This document shows, one piece after another, positions 12,901-20,115 of a stretch of 64,000 bases of DNA. The notes under the pieces were generated by a model, which saw nothing but the letters and a program-made list of their open reading frames with translations, had not been told where the DNA came from and did no database searches. This DNA is from an uncultured Bacteroidota bacterium (GTDB lineage: Bacteria > Bacteroidota > Bacteroidia > Chitinophagales > Chitinophagaceae). Numbering within the stretch: position 1 is the stretch's first letter; each line of letters opens with the position of its first letter. The stretch covers positions 1 through 64,000 of the forward strand of contig CAIRZD010000130.1 of NCBI GenBank assembly GCA_903882965.1, in the 5' to 3' direction. The position numbers were made by a program, and so were the translations under genes.

Positions 12901-13746
12901 GTCACTAATACATATGGTTGCGGTGCTTACGCCACTAGCCTCTTCACTGTAACAGCTACTGCGCCACATAGTATTGCCGCAAACGATGTTACAATATGCA
13001 TCGGGTCCAGCACCACACTCAATGATGTTGCTTCCGGTGGCACATGGAGCAGCGGCAATGATAATATCGCTATAGTCGATGCTAATGGCATGGTAACCGG
13101 TTTATCTGCTGGCAATGCTGCAATAAGCTATACGCTTGTCAGCGGCTTCGGAACTTCAATTACTACTATACCTGTTGTTGTTGTACCGCTGCCTGGCGCT
13201 GTCACCATCGCTGCAAATCCTGGTACGGTCATCAGTAAGGGCGAATCGCTTATATTATCAGCAACAGCAGAAAATGCCGGCCCTGCCCCCGTATTCCAAT
13301 GGCTCATAAACAATGTGCCCGTATCTGGCGCTACTTCGTCTGTGTTTGTAAACAACAGCTTATCTGATAATGATTCTGTTACTTGCAATGTCATTAGCTC
13401 TGGCGCTTGCAGCGGGTACACAGTGTCTGCAACAGTTGGTATATCTGTAGGTAGTTTAGGTGTTCACAGCAACCTTGCTACTGTCAGTGATGTCAGGATA
13501 TTGCCAAACCCTAATAAAGGTGCATTTACACTTAAGGGCACATTAGGTATTACTACTGACGAAGAGGTTACGGTTGAAGTAACAGACATACTCGGCCAGG
13601 TTGTGTACAGGAACAAGGCTACCGCTCAAAATGGCGTGGTAAATGAGAATATATCGCTCAGCTCAATGTTAGCAAACGGTATGTACATCCTCAACTTGCG
13701 CAGCGATACAATTAATAAAGTATTCCATTTTGTGATCGAGAAATAG
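1..13746 (+). CDS. Giant secreted Ig-like/Big_2 repeat protein with T9SS type A C-terminal sorting domain; 5' end lies upstream of the window
   Basis: Frame is open from base 1 (AAQSPVMTP... matches the internal repeat), so the ATG at 19 is not the true start. Dozens of ~70-aa units of the form 'VCxGxTTxLxDATxGGTWSSSNxxIATVGSxSGIVTGVxAGTxTITYTLxTGCxxTxxVTVNPLP'. C-terminus 'ILPNPNKGAFTLKG...EVTDILGQVVY...LANGMYILNLRSD..KVFHFVIEK' is a typical T9SS sorting domain. Confidence 0.93.
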   Translation, partial: AAQSPVMTPTATTTYSLTLSASGSGCSPSTVYTTTVTVNTAPTSTGATNSGPICNGGTVTLNDNSGNATAWSWTGSDGSTSAAQSPVMTPTATTTYSLTLSASGSGCSPSTVYTTTVTVNTAPTSTGATNSGPICNGGSVTLNDNSSNATAWSWTGSDGSTSAAQSPVMTPTATTTYSLTLSASGSGCSPSTIYTTTVTVNTAPTSTGATNSGPICNGGSVTLNDNSSNATAWSWTGSDGSTSAAQSPVMTPTATTTYSLTLGASGSGCNPSTVYTTTVTVNTAPTSTGATNSGPICNGSTVTLYDNSSNANVWSWTGSDGFTSTLQSPSPSPTVTTTYSLTVGNTGSGCIQPAVYVTVVTVNPAPATVVASGTGTYCGSTTITGSNGGDGTIYFQGTTSGGTSTATAATAQVVSSSGTYYFRALSTSGCWGPQGSVAVTINPLPAPIAGTTNVCVNATTSLTDATSGGVWAISNPLIATVGSGSGTVTGVSAGIATVTYTLISTGCNATATILSSPIAAPISGTTIVCTGSTTALTDNTSGGNWTSSDATIASVSLYTGIVTGVASGTVTITYGLASGCLQTTAVTVNATSAAITGVSSVCNGSTTTLTDASGTGIWTSGNLAVATIGSSSGIVTAIAPGSATISYAIASGCILTRTVSVNALPAAVTVSGSGTYCATTTITAANGGDGTIYYQGTTSGGTSTATPSTAQVITSSGTYYFRALSASGCWGAEGSTTVTINPLPGAISGTGTVCAGSSTSLSDITAGGTWSSSNANATVDGSGNVTGVYAGTAAITYTIPTGCISATIVTVNAISNISGATAVCAGAATNLSDLVTGGTWTSSNSTVAGIGSASGSVSGLTQGTSIITYTAPTGCTTTTTITVNPLPLAITGTGYVCLGSATSLTDATASGIWSSSNGAIATIGSSSGIVTAAGSGTATITYLLPTGCKITSVVTVNPLPGAIAGTANVCVGLTTSLSDASGGGTWSSSDGTLATIGSTGIVTGIAAGTPVITYTLATGCITTTIITVNPLTGITGSSPVCVGSTLNLNETTAGGAWSSSSGAIATVGSSTGIVTGVASGTATITYLLPTGCKSTSVVTVNPLPVAISGTASVCVGLPTSLSDATGSGTWSSSDGTLATIGSTGIVTGVAAGTPVITYTLGTGCLRTVTVTVNPLSAITGAGQVCIGSTVTLNDATTAGTWSSSNGTVASVGASTGIVSGVTSGTTTITYLLATGCKSTSVLTVNPLPAAITGTGNVCVGSTLTVSDATAGGSWSTSDVTLATIGSNGVVTGVGSGIVTITYTLGTGCINTAFVTVNPVPSAITGTTTVCAGSVTALNNTATGGTWSSSSTATATVDGSGNVTGVAGGTTVISYIMAAGCYATTTVTVSTILPITGTLSACIGSTTSLNDGTGGGTWSSSNPSVGSISTGGIVTGIINGSTTVSYTLSSGCIRTAVIAINSSPAAISGPSPAVVCVGATITLSDAVTGGTWHSSNASVATIGSVSGLVTGQQAGTITVVYTAGAGCTVSSVVTVNANPLPIQGATSECLGTTVSLSDGTSGGTWSSSNSNASIDGSGNITGVTVGTSTTSYTLTTGCYITYPNTVLKNPSAIFGTASVCVGATTQLSDSTAVAVNWTSSNGSIATVVNSGVVTGVSAGVATITYKIQAGSCIATQSVTVNALPAAISGNTPVCAGSTLTLTDAAGSGTWTSSNTAVATVGSGSGTVTGIVGGTAVISYTASGGCSITATVTVNPILSISGIGYVCSGSSVTLSDATSGGTWSSSNTGVATVGTSGVVTGVGAGGTVTITYKITSTGCIATSIMTVNAVSAAISGTSSVCTNYTTALTDATPGGTWSSSNGSVATVGTSGIVTANTLYVAGTTTITYAIGGCVSTKVVTVNITPLPVQGATSECMGATVSLSDANTGGTWSTSNSNASINGSGNITALAVGTSTVTYTLPTGCYITYPNTIHPNPSPIFGTATVCAGSLTELSDSTATTVSWTSSNTAVATAVNSGWITGVSAGTATITYKILIGNCITTQVVTVNPQPVAIAGNTPICQGNTITLSDATSSGTWSSTNTLVATIGSTGIVTSAAGGTSLISYTIGDGCANTTIVTVNSIAAISGNTPICTGQSITLSDAATGGSWSCSNLAVGTIDPVAGVVTPVSTGTATITYLMPTGCSATTVITVNPVISGVTITGSPVVCSGATTTLTDATAGGSWSSSDVTIGTVDPASGIVTGVAAGTVNISYSIGVGCVAANVVTIIASPASLSGTNLICAGLTTSLSDVVPDGTWSSSNAAIAYVSVYTGLVTGIAGGTASISYTTPNGCFNTVVVTVNPLVSTISGTTTICIGGNTNLTDASSGGTWSSSDNTIATVGSTGIVTGVAGGYASITYTLSTGCSNAFNVVVNPYAGIITGPVSVDVDSVITLADAIGGGIWTSSNANASVDGSGDVSGITGGTATISYSVTNVCGTAVATTILTINVGPAQVIVSGGGSYCGSTTITASNGSDGTIYYQGTNPVGTSTLTPSASQVISSSGTYYFRAQSSAGAWGVAGSAIVTINPVPAAITGSPVVCIGLSTALTDATAGGTWSSSNANATIDGSGNVTGASAGTTNITYTLPAGCTSITTATVNPLPSAITGSATVCSGLTAVLSSATSGGTWSSVSTGIGTIDPSSGTFTAIASGTTTVSYILPTGCYATTTETVNPLPANITGTATVCKGLTTSLTDATSGGTWTSSDITTATVGSTGVVTGIAANTANITYTLPTGCIATNTVTVNVLPSAITGTTNVCAGATTGLSNSTSGGTWSSGSTGVGTIDPSSGIATGISAGTTAITYTLSTGCIATANITVNALPTSVSTGGSGTFCGSTTITASNGGSGTIYFQGTTSGGTATTTPATSQVVSTSGTYYFRALSSSGCWGAQGSVSVTINPTPSAITGAATVCSGTTTALTDATSGGTWSSSNANATVDGSGNVSGITAGTATITYTLPTGCVTTFPITVYGSPSAINGSLNVCLGSTTSLSSSTAGGTWASASTGIATIGSISGTTTAVSVGSAGITYTLSTGCTATANITVNALPATVIASGGGSFCGSTTVTAANGGSGTIYFQGTTSGGTSTAIPSASQLITTSGTYYFRAQSSSGCWGTEGSVIVTINPLPAAINGPATVCLGSSITLTDATASGTWSSSNGSVASIGSASGIITTGSAGTTTIAYTLGTGCSASAVITVNSLPASVSGTTAICLGTTTVLTDATSGGTWSSSNIYVASVGSAGLVTGLVSGNANITYTDVNGCGAVSIITVNPLPSAITGTTAICMGAANSLSDATTGGTWASSTTGVATIDGSGNVTTVSAGTSNITYTLPTGCIATTTITVNPISAILNASGVCLGNTITLSDATSGGSWSSSNTSIAGIGTSGILTGLSTGTTTITYTMPSGCTATTTITVNPAPSAITGNTIVCVGFTSALTDAGGGTWTSSNTSIATVGSASAVVTGVGAGTAGITYSLATGCTATVIVTVTSVPGSINGATSVCAGSAITLTDAVSGGSWSSSNTANASVGSLTGIVTGVGGGVATITYTMAAGCYVTSGITVNAIQPILGTLSACIGSTTRLSDGSSGGTWSSSNPSIGSVGSSTGIVAGISSGSVTISYTIPSGCVRTVSVQINGLPSAISGPSPTAVCIGGTITLSDATTGGTWNSSNTSVATIGSSSGVVSGLQAGTITVVYTAGAGCTVSNVVTVNPNPLPIQGSASECLGTTVSLSDANSGGTWSSSNSNASIDGSGNITGLIVGTSTTTYTLPTGCYITYPNTVNKNPSAIFGTFSVCVGSATQLSDSTATSVSWTSSNTLVASVVNSGTVTGIGAGTAIITYKILTGSCITTQTVTVNALPAAITGNTPVCAGSTITLTDVAGAGTWTSSNAAIASVGTGLGVVTGVAGGTAVISYKPSGGCTVNTTVTVNPIFAISGGTNACVGSTTSLSDATTGGTWASSNTSIATVASTGIVTGVSAGSATITYTLATGCTRTTSVNIGSIAPITGTLSVCTNYTTALTDVTSGGTWSSTNASIASVNASGLVTANTLYNAGTATISYAIGTCAATKVVTVNSTPQPIHGATSECMGTTVSLSDAIAGGTWSSSNANASIDGSGNITGVAVGTSTTSYTVSTGCYITYPNTVLADPTPILGTFTVCTGSFTLLTDATSNATSWTSSNTLVATAANSGAVTGVAAGTAIITYTIHSGCSITQTVTVNPTPGAGTISGTMTVAVGANVTLTDAVTGGTWTSSNIPVAVIGSASGTVTGNNPGNATISYHVTNTYGCGAYATSLFTVTATAPHSIAANDVTICIGSSTTLNDVASGGTWSSGNDNIAIVDANGMVTGLSAGNAAISYTLVSGFGTSITTIPVVVVPLPGAVTIAANPGTVISKGESLILSATAENAGPAPVFQWLINNVPVSGATSSVFVNNSLSDNDSVTCNVISSGACSGYTVSATVGISVGSLGVHSNLATVSDVRILPNPNKGAFTLKGTLGITTDEEVTVEVTDILGQVVYRNKATAQNGVVNENISLSSMLANGMYILNLRSDTINKVFHFVIEK

Positions 13747-13766
13747 ATCATAATATAAGTGCAATG

Positions 13767-13800
13767 AAAAAGCGAGGCTCCTAAGAAGGCCTCGCTTTTT
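13767..13800 (+). terminator. Rho-independent terminator of the giant gene
   Basis: AAAAAGCGAGGC-N10-GCCTCGCTTTTT immediately after the stop codon. Confidence 0.9.
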
Positions 13801-13845
13801 TAATTGATACAATTATGGGTTTCGGGAGTGTTAGCTCAGCTCTAA

Positions 13846-14736
13846 CTATACAGACTCCTTCTTTTTTTCATTATAGAGAATTTTTATCAGGCCGTCGGCA
13901 AGGCCTATTTTGGGCACATAGATCTCATCAGCAAGCGCCCAGCGCATTATAGAGATGTAGATTTGCAATGCAGGTACAATTACGTCCGCCCTGTCTTCCC
14001 TGAACTGGTATAGATGTTTGCGTTCGTCAAGAGAGGTATAGCTCAGTTCTTTATAATAATCTTTCAGCAGGTCAAGCGTAAGTGGCCTTCCTTCTTTCCG
14101 TTTAGACATCGAGAATATCTTGTTGATATTTCCCCCGGTGCCTATAGCTTCCAGTGGCTGGTAATCCCGCGCGTATGTTTTTATGTACCATTTCATATGC
14201 TCCCACTGCTCATCGGCAACTTTGTTGTGCAGCAATCTTATAGTGCCTATGTTAAATGATTCTTTAAAAATAGTATGGTTTTGGGAGTAGAGTGTTATCT
14301 CCGTACTCCCGCCGCCTACATCTATATACAGGTAAGATTTGTTATCGCTGAGCTTTTCCGCAATATGGGTTTCATAAATGATGTTGGCTTCTTCCTGCCC
14401 GGTAATGATATCTATTTTCATCCCCGTTTCGGAGTAGATTTCCTCCAGTATTTTCTTGCCATTGGTTGCATCGCGCATAGCTGAGGTCGCGCAGGCTTTA
14501 AATGCTTCCACGTTATAGATGTTCATTAAAAGCTTGTAGGCCTTTATTGTTTCTATAAGTTTTTTCTTCTTTTCATCAGATACGGTTCCCTTATCAAACA
14601 CATCAAAACCCAGGCGTAGCGGTATACGTAACAACGTTAGCTTTGTAAAATCTACTGTGCCATCTACATAAACTGAGGTTTCACATATCAAAAGCCGCGC
14701 AGCATTAGACCCAATATCAATAGCGGCAAGTATCAC
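13846..14736 (-). CDS. ppx: Ppx/GppA family exopolyphosphatase
   Basis: N-term MILAAIDIGSNAARLLI, 'YIDVGGGSTEI', 'AIGTGGNINKI'; overlaps ppk1 by 4 bp. Confidence 0.9.
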   Translation of the reverse strand: MILAAIDIGSNAARLLICETSVYVDGTVDFTKLTLLRIPLRLGFDVFDKGTVSDEKKKKLIETIKAYKLLMNIYNVEAFKACATSAMRDATNGKKILEEIYSETGMKIDIITGQEEANIIYETHIAEKLSDNKSYLYIDVGGGSTEITLYSQNHTIFKESFNIGTIRLLHNKVADEQWEHMKWYIKTYARDYQPLEAIGTGGNINKIFSMSKRKEGRPLTLDLLKDYYKELSYTSLDERKHLYQFREDRADVIVPALQIYISIMRWALADEIYVPKIGLADGLIKILYNEKKKESV

Positions 14737-16811
14737 TTTTTGTACGTTTTATTTTGTAAATATTTATAAATAGCTTCTTGCGAACGAACTTTGGGTACAT
14801 GCTCATCTCTGTGCACATACTGGTTGCTTTGTTCATTATCTAATATACGACCTTTAACATTCTCCGCAAGCTGGATATTTAAAATATCTATTAATTCCTG
14901 TTGTATTTCTTTGTTATATATTGGGCAGGCGGCCTCAATCCTGTGGTCCAGGTTGCGCACCATCCAGTCTGCCGACGATATAAATACTTTAGGGTCTTTC
15001 TCATTCCCAAACACAAAAACCCGTGCGTGCTCCAGGTAATCATCAATGATACTGATCGCTTTAAAGGTGCCTTTAAAGGATTTTTGTTCTGTATATGCGC
15101 AGCAAATACCGCGTATCACCATTTGTATATCCACCCCCGCTTTGGCCGCCGCATATAGTTTTTCTATCAGCACATTATCTACAAGGCTATTTAGCTTTAT
15201 GATTACTGATCCTGGCTTTTTCTTTTTTGCCAGCCTTATTTCTTTATCTATTAATGCCAGCATCGACTTCCGCATTGTCAGCGGCGATATAGGCAATGTC
15301 TTACAGTTCCTTAGGTAACTGGCCTTTTTAATAGGGTTTTCGAGGTAATCAAATATACGGTTCACATCAGCCAGGATAGTTCTGTTGGTCGTTAGCAGGC
15401 AGTGGTCGCCATAATAGCGTGCTGTGTTCTCATTAAGATTGCCGGTAGATATAAATCCGTATGTTCGGGTATGGTTAAATTCTCTCTTTTTTATTACACA
15501 TATCTTGGCATGCACTTTCATATTATGCAGCCCCAGTACCACTTTTACACCTTCTTCTTCCAGTTGCGCTTTCCACCTCATGTTTGCTTCTTCATCAAAT
15601 CGGGCACGTAGTTCCAGCACTACTGTTACCTCTTTGCCGTTTCGCACAGCATTGATAAGGGCATTGATTATTTTTGAGTTCTTGGCTACTCTGTAACATG
15701 TGATTCGTATACTGTGCACAAACGGATCGATCGCTGCTTCTCGCAGCAGGTCTATTATAGAATCAAACGAATGATAGGGTAGGTGCAGCATTACATCCCT
15801 TTTCTCTATTACATCCATAATTCGGCACGGTTGCTTCAGCAACGGGTGCACAAACGGGTCATGGCGGGGTGGGGTATCCTGGAATATTGATGCAGGGAAA
15901 TCAATAAAATCTTTAAAGTTGTGTATCCGCCCACCCGGTATAAGGTTATCTTTTTTACTAAGGCCCAGTCGTTTTGTAAGGTAATTTAATAGTAAGTGGT
16001 CAATATGCCGGTCAAATACGAAACGCGTAGTGCGCCCGTGTTTTCGGTTTTTTAATCCCTTCTCCAGCTCTGCTATAAGATTTGTATTTACATCATTATC
16101 TATTTCCAGTTCCGCATCCTTCGTCACCTTAATAATGTAACCCATAAACCGGTTAAACCCGAATGGTGCAAACAGGCTTGGCAGGTTCTGCCGTATTATA
16201 TCTTCAAGCAGTATCACATCGGTCTCTCCCTTTTCAGATGGCATTATCACAAACCTGGGCAATACCTTTGTAGGTATCTCTATCAGTGCGTACCGTTGAA
16301 TCATAGAAGCTTTGGTGCTCCCCAATACACACGCAAGGTAGATCGACTTGTCGCGCAACAGCGGGATGTGCGGTATCGTCTCTATCATCAACGGTATGAT
16401 CTGCGTCCGCACCTTATCTTCAAAAAACTTCGATACAAATTCCTTTTGCTCTTTCGAAAGCTGCTTTTCATTCTTTATGTATATCCGTTTCTTTTCCAGC
16501 TCAGTGATGATGTTTGAGTAGGTCTCGTCAAATTCTTCCTGCTGCGTTATTACCGTCTGTTGTATCTTTTTTAGTATCTTGTCCGGGTTGGCTTCCAGGT
16601 GCATTTTGGCCGCCTTGCCCAGTAGCACCATTTTATTCAGCGCAGCTACACGTACCCTGAAAAACTCATCTAGGTTATTAGAAAATATCCCCAGAAAGCG
16701 AAGCCGGTCATGAATATGATTCTTCGGGTCATTTGCCTCCTGTAATACACGCCCGTTAAAAGCCAGCCAACTAATATCCCGTACTATGGTTTGTTTTGTT
16801 GTTTTCAGCAT
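14733..16811 (-). CDS. ppk1: Polyphosphate kinase 1
   Basis: 'RDISWLAFNGRVLQEANDP', 'NLDEFFRVRVA', 'HNMKVHAKICVIKKRE', 'GFISTGNLNENTARYYGDHCLLT', 'SSADWMVRNLDHRIEAACPI'. Confidence 0.96.
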   Translation of the reverse strand: MLKTTKQTIVRDISWLAFNGRVLQEANDPKNHIHDRLRFLGIFSNNLDEFFRVRVAALNKMVLLGKAAKMHLEANPDKILKKIQQTVITQQEEFDETYSNIITELEKKRIYIKNEKQLSKEQKEFVSKFFEDKVRTQIIPLMIETIPHIPLLRDKSIYLACVLGSTKASMIQRYALIEIPTKVLPRFVIMPSEKGETDVILLEDIIRQNLPSLFAPFGFNRFMGYIIKVTKDAELEIDNDVNTNLIAELEKGLKNRKHGRTTRFVFDRHIDHLLLNYLTKRLGLSKKDNLIPGGRIHNFKDFIDFPASIFQDTPPRHDPFVHPLLKQPCRIMDVIEKRDVMLHLPYHSFDSIIDLLREAAIDPFVHSIRITCYRVAKNSKIINALINAVRNGKEVTVVLELRARFDEEANMRWKAQLEEEGVKVVLGLHNMKVHAKICVIKKREFNHTRTYGFISTGNLNENTARYYGDHCLLTTNRTILADVNRIFDYLENPIKKASYLRNCKTLPISPLTMRKSMLALIDKEIRLAKKKKPGSVIIKLNSLVDNVLIEKLYAAAKAGVDIQMVIRGICCAYTEQKSFKGTFKAISIIDDYLEHARVFVFGNEKDPKVFISSADWMVRNLDHRIEAACPIYNKEIQQELIDILNIQLAENVKGRILDNEQSNQYVHRDEHVPKVRSQEAIYKYLQNKTYKK

Positions 16812-17293
16812 GGTAAATCCTGAAATTATATTTAATTACAATTGTTAATAACGACTAAAAATACTTTCAAAATCAATGGGATTATAATAATTCTCAAAAC
16901 TTAACATTGACGATTTAAACTAAATTGCTGAGCGTATAACCTCATCCTCCTATATCGCCGCTGTAGCATTGCAACTGTTCAAATATAGATTACTCCTGGG
17001 CAATAGCCATATCCCACCCAATGCTATCTCAATACGCGCGTTCTGGCAAAGAATCAAACCTGCACTGCCTTGCGATAACCGGATTTTGAGCCGCCGGCCA
17101 AATCGCTGCAAACGCAATAAAATCAACACTTTCAATGCCGTTAAAACGATAATCAGGGTATGCCTTTAAACCGAAAACAGTGGTGGCAGGAGAAACTTTC
17201 CATTTTCCTCGCTTCCATTTTATTGTTAGACAAGATCTTTGGTTATTTTTAATTATTAAATTTGGTTTGTACTAATCATTTAATAAAATAAGC

Positions 17294-17941
17294 ATGCAAA
17301 AACTAAGAGTCGACAATTTTTCAATTTCTATAGATGGATTTGGCGCTGGGCCTCATCAGACTTTAAATGATCCGCTTGGTAAAAATGGAATGGGTCTGCA
17401 TCAATGGTTTTTTCCAACAGATGCATTCCAACAAATGGTCGGCGGCCAACCCGGAGAAAAGGGCGTAGATAACGACTTTGCAACAAGAGGTTTAGAACAG
17501 GTAGGTGCTTGCATTATGGGCAGGAACATGTTCGGGCCCATAAGAGACAATTGGCCGGATGATAAATGGAAAGGATGGTGGGGCGAAAATCCCCCCTATC
17601 ATTGTCCCGTCTTTGTTTTGACACATCATGCAAGAGAGTCAGTTACGATGGAAGGAGGCACAACTTTTCACTTCGTAACTGAGGGAATCCATGCAGCCCT
17701 TCGCCGAGCCAAGGAAGCCGCCAACGTCATGGATATTCGATTGTGTGGAGGAGTAAGTACGATCCGGCAATATTTAAAGGAAGCTTTAGTTGATCAATTG
17801 CACATCGCCATAACTCCCGTCATACTCGGAACAGGAGAGCATCTTTTTAATGGCATCGACCTTGTCAAACTTGGATATAAATGCATACAAACCACTACTT
17901 CCGGCAAGGTGATGCATATCATCATTGCAAAAGATAAATAA
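17294..17941 (+). CDS. Dihydrofolate reductase family protein (RibD C-terminal-like)
   Basis: 'LRVDNFSISIDGFGAGPHQ', 'GRNMFGPIRDNWPDDKWKGWWGENPPYHCPVFVLTHHAR', 'GGVSTIRQYLKEALVDQLHIAITPVILGTGEHLF'. Confidence 0.9.
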   Translation: MQKLRVDNFSISIDGFGAGPHQTLNDPLGKNGMGLHQWFFPTDAFQQMVGGQPGEKGVDNDFATRGLEQVGACIMGRNMFGPIRDNWPDDKWKGWWGENPPYHCPVFVLTHHARESVTMEGGTTFHFVTEGIHAALRRAKEAANVMDIRLCGGVSTIRQYLKEALVDQLHIAITPVILGTGEHLFNGIDLVKLGYKCIQTTTSGKVMHIIIAKDK

Positions 17942-18033
17942 ACTGTTTTTCCCCCTGACAAAGCGATTATGCTCATCAGAAATAGTAAAGAAGTAAATGC
18001 CGGATACAAAATCGCTTACTTCAAAAATATAAA

Positions 18034-18057
18034 TCCCTGTAACCGAAGTTACAGGGA
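18034..18057. terminator. Hairpin terminator between convergent genes
   Basis: TCCCTGTAAC-CGAA-GTTACAGGGA, followed by ctatttt. Confidence 0.75.
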
Positions 18058-18093
18058 CTATTTTAACACGTTACAATTATTGTATGCTGAAAT

Positions 18094-18279
18094 TTATTTG
18101 CCTGCTTTCTTTTGCACAACAGGCTTAGCTGTTTTAGCATTCTGTTTTGCAGTTGGGGCGGCTTTTGCAGCAACAGTAGTTGTTTTTTTGGTTTTAGGAG
18201 CAGTTTGTTTTTCCTGTGCATTTGCTGTAATTGCTAATGTAGATAGTGCAACCGCAAGCATTAAAATTTGCTTTTTCAT
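18094..18279 (-). CDS. Small secreted Lys/Ala/Thr-rich protein (61 aa)
   Basis: Signal peptide MKKQILMLAVALSTLAITANAQ followed by low-complexity basic 'EKQTAPKTKKTTTVAAKAAPTAKQNAKTAKPVVQKKAGK'. Confidence 0.65.
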   Translation of the reverse strand: MKKQILMLAVALSTLAITANAQEKQTAPKTKKTTTVAAKAAPTAKQNAKTAKPVVQKKAGK

Positions 18280-18385
18280 TTGGTAAACGCTTGTTTTTTA
18301 GAGCGTTATATTTCCTAGTCCAAATTACGTTCCAATCATTGTTAAAGAAATTATAAACCGTTTTATTCATATTATTTCGGCATAA

Positions 18386-18475
18386 ACAATATATGCCCCG
18401 GAGGGGCTATCTGTTTGTAGAAATCATCAGAAAGCATGACTCGCATGCCGTCGGTATGCATCCCTGCTTTTTATG
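18386..18475. repeat. Intergenic element with two palindromes (candidate interspersed repeat)
   Basis: atatGCCCCggaGGGGCtat followed ~45 bp later by GCATgCCGtCGGtATGC. Confidence 0.45.
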
Positions 18476-19002
18476 CGTTTTTAAATCCAATTGGTATCGC
18501 ATAGCATTTACACCACTTTCATTAAATCAATATCAACACTAATTCATCACTATTTTTGCTATTAATATTTGCGCTCTCCCCCCCAACAACGTAATCAACC
18601 TCGTTTACTCATTTTTAAAACCAATGAAAGTAGCCATGGCAAATGATTTCATAAAAGGTGTATACACTTCCCGGCATATATCCCACCCTTGTATGAAATT
18701 TACACCATGATACTTTTATCTCAAAAACATTTACTCGAAAATGGCATTCTGTTATCAGGCAATTATAGCATCCCGTGTATACACAAATTGCAGCCATTCA
18801 CACACAATTCATCCAATGTCCCACAACGCCCTATAATTGCAACAAGACTGCGACATTTTCGTGATATTATCTGCAATAAAGCATTGATTATAAATAAATT
18901 AATAAAAAACCCACCAATAAGTGTGATATTTCTCATGAATGCATTCGTGCTTCTTTCACGTTACACCTAACAATAGTATATTGCATAGTAGCTATAAAAA
19001 TC

Positions 19003-20115
19003 TTGGGATTGCACACAAAAAAAGTAAATAAGCATTTATTTGAAGACGATAAAAAACATGCAGCGCAGGCCATCAGGGATGCGCAGTTTATAGCATTTGC
19101 TCCATATGTATTTCAGGCGTCGGTCATATTACGGGACGCAGGTATCCTAAAATATATAGAAGAATCCCGGCTCGAAGGCCGCAGTATACAGGAAGTCGCA
19201 GACACGGTGAAGTTACCTTACTACGGTACCCGGGTACTCATGGAAGCTGCACTCGGAATAGGCCTTTTATATAGAAAGGACACAAGGTTCTTCCTTGCCA
19301 AGACCGGTCATGTTTTTATTAACCACCCCATGGCCCGCATCAATACAGATTTTATGCGCGATGTCTGTTACGATGGTGCCGCTGATCTTGCGGCCTCTAT
19401 AGCAGATGGTAAACCAAGGGGGCTGAAGCACTTGGGTGGCGGTGAAACTATATACGAAGGGTTATCAAGCATGGCAGAACCCGCAAAGAGTAGTTGGTTT
19501 GCCTTTGATCATTATTATTCAGATCTGGCCTTCCCGGAAGTATTGCCTTTCGTATTCGGGCATACACCGGTTAGAATTCTGGATATTGGGGCTAATACGG
19601 GTAAATGGGCAATAGCATGTATGGCCTACGATAAAAATGTAACGCTAGGCCTGCTGGACCTCGAAGGGCAGCTTAACGAAGCCAAAATAAATATTGAGAC
19701 GGCTGGTTATAGTGATAGAGTAACATACCATGCGCATGACATCCTCGATAATAAAACTGCGTTGCCTGCAGGCTATGATCTGATATTTATGAGCCAGTTT
19801 TTAAATTGCTTTACAGATAAACAGATTATCGCGATTTTAAAAAAATGCCACGATGTGTTGCCTGATGAAGGCCGCATCATTATCAATGAAACGTTTTGGA
19901 ATTGCCAGCAATACGAAGCAGGTGCTTTCAGCTTGCAGATGGCTTCTTTATATTTTACTACAATGGCTAATGGCAACAGCCAGATGTATGATAGCGAGGT
20001 GTATTTAAAAGTTATAGATGAAACGGGGTTTGAGGTGGTAAGCCAGCACGATCATATTGGGCTTAGCCATTCTATACTGGAGCTTAAAAAGAAAAAATTT
20101 AGTGATGGTAATTAA
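19003..20115 (+). CDS. Class I SAM-dependent methyltransferase (O-methyltransferase-like); start codon uncertain (TTG)
   Basis: 'VRILDIGANTGKWAIACMAYDKNVTLGLLDLEGQLNEAKINIETAGYSDRVTYHAHDI', 'YDLIFMSQFLNCFTDKQIIAILKKCHDVLPDEGRIIINETFW'. Confidence 0.85.
   Translation: MGLHTKKVNKHLFEDDKKHAAQAIRDAQFIAFAPYVFQASVILRDAGILKYIEESRLEGRSIQEVADTVKLPYYGTRVLMEAALGIGLLYRKDTRFFLAKTGHVFINHPMARINTDFMRDVCYDGAADLAASIADGKPRGLKHLGGGETIYEGLSSMAEPAKSSWFAFDHYYSDLAFPEVLPFVFGHTPVRILDIGANTGKWAIACMAYDKNVTLGLLDLEGQLNEAKINIETAGYSDRVTYHAHDILDNKTALPAGYDLIFMSQFLNCFTDKQIIAILKKCHDVLPDEGRIIINETFWNCQQYEAGAFSLQMASLYFTTMANGNSQMYDSEVYLKVIDETGFEVVSQHDHIGLSHSILELKKKKFSDGN

Noticed and set aside
285-13421. Many antisense ORFs opposite the giant Big_2 gene (e.g. 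285-527, 528-770, 9846-10274, 12480-12881)
   Set aside because: They repeat with the sense-strand period, lack credible starts or domains, and arise from the reverse complement of repetitive Thr/Gly/Val/Ser codons.
16950-17169. Short ORFs on both strands between ppk1 and the DHFR-family gene, considered as a degraded gene
   Set aside because: No recognisable homology by eye; cannot support a pseudogene call.
18689-18970. 93-aa plus-strand ORF in AT-rich intergenic region
   Set aside because: No signal, no domain and unusual composition; more likely noncoding.
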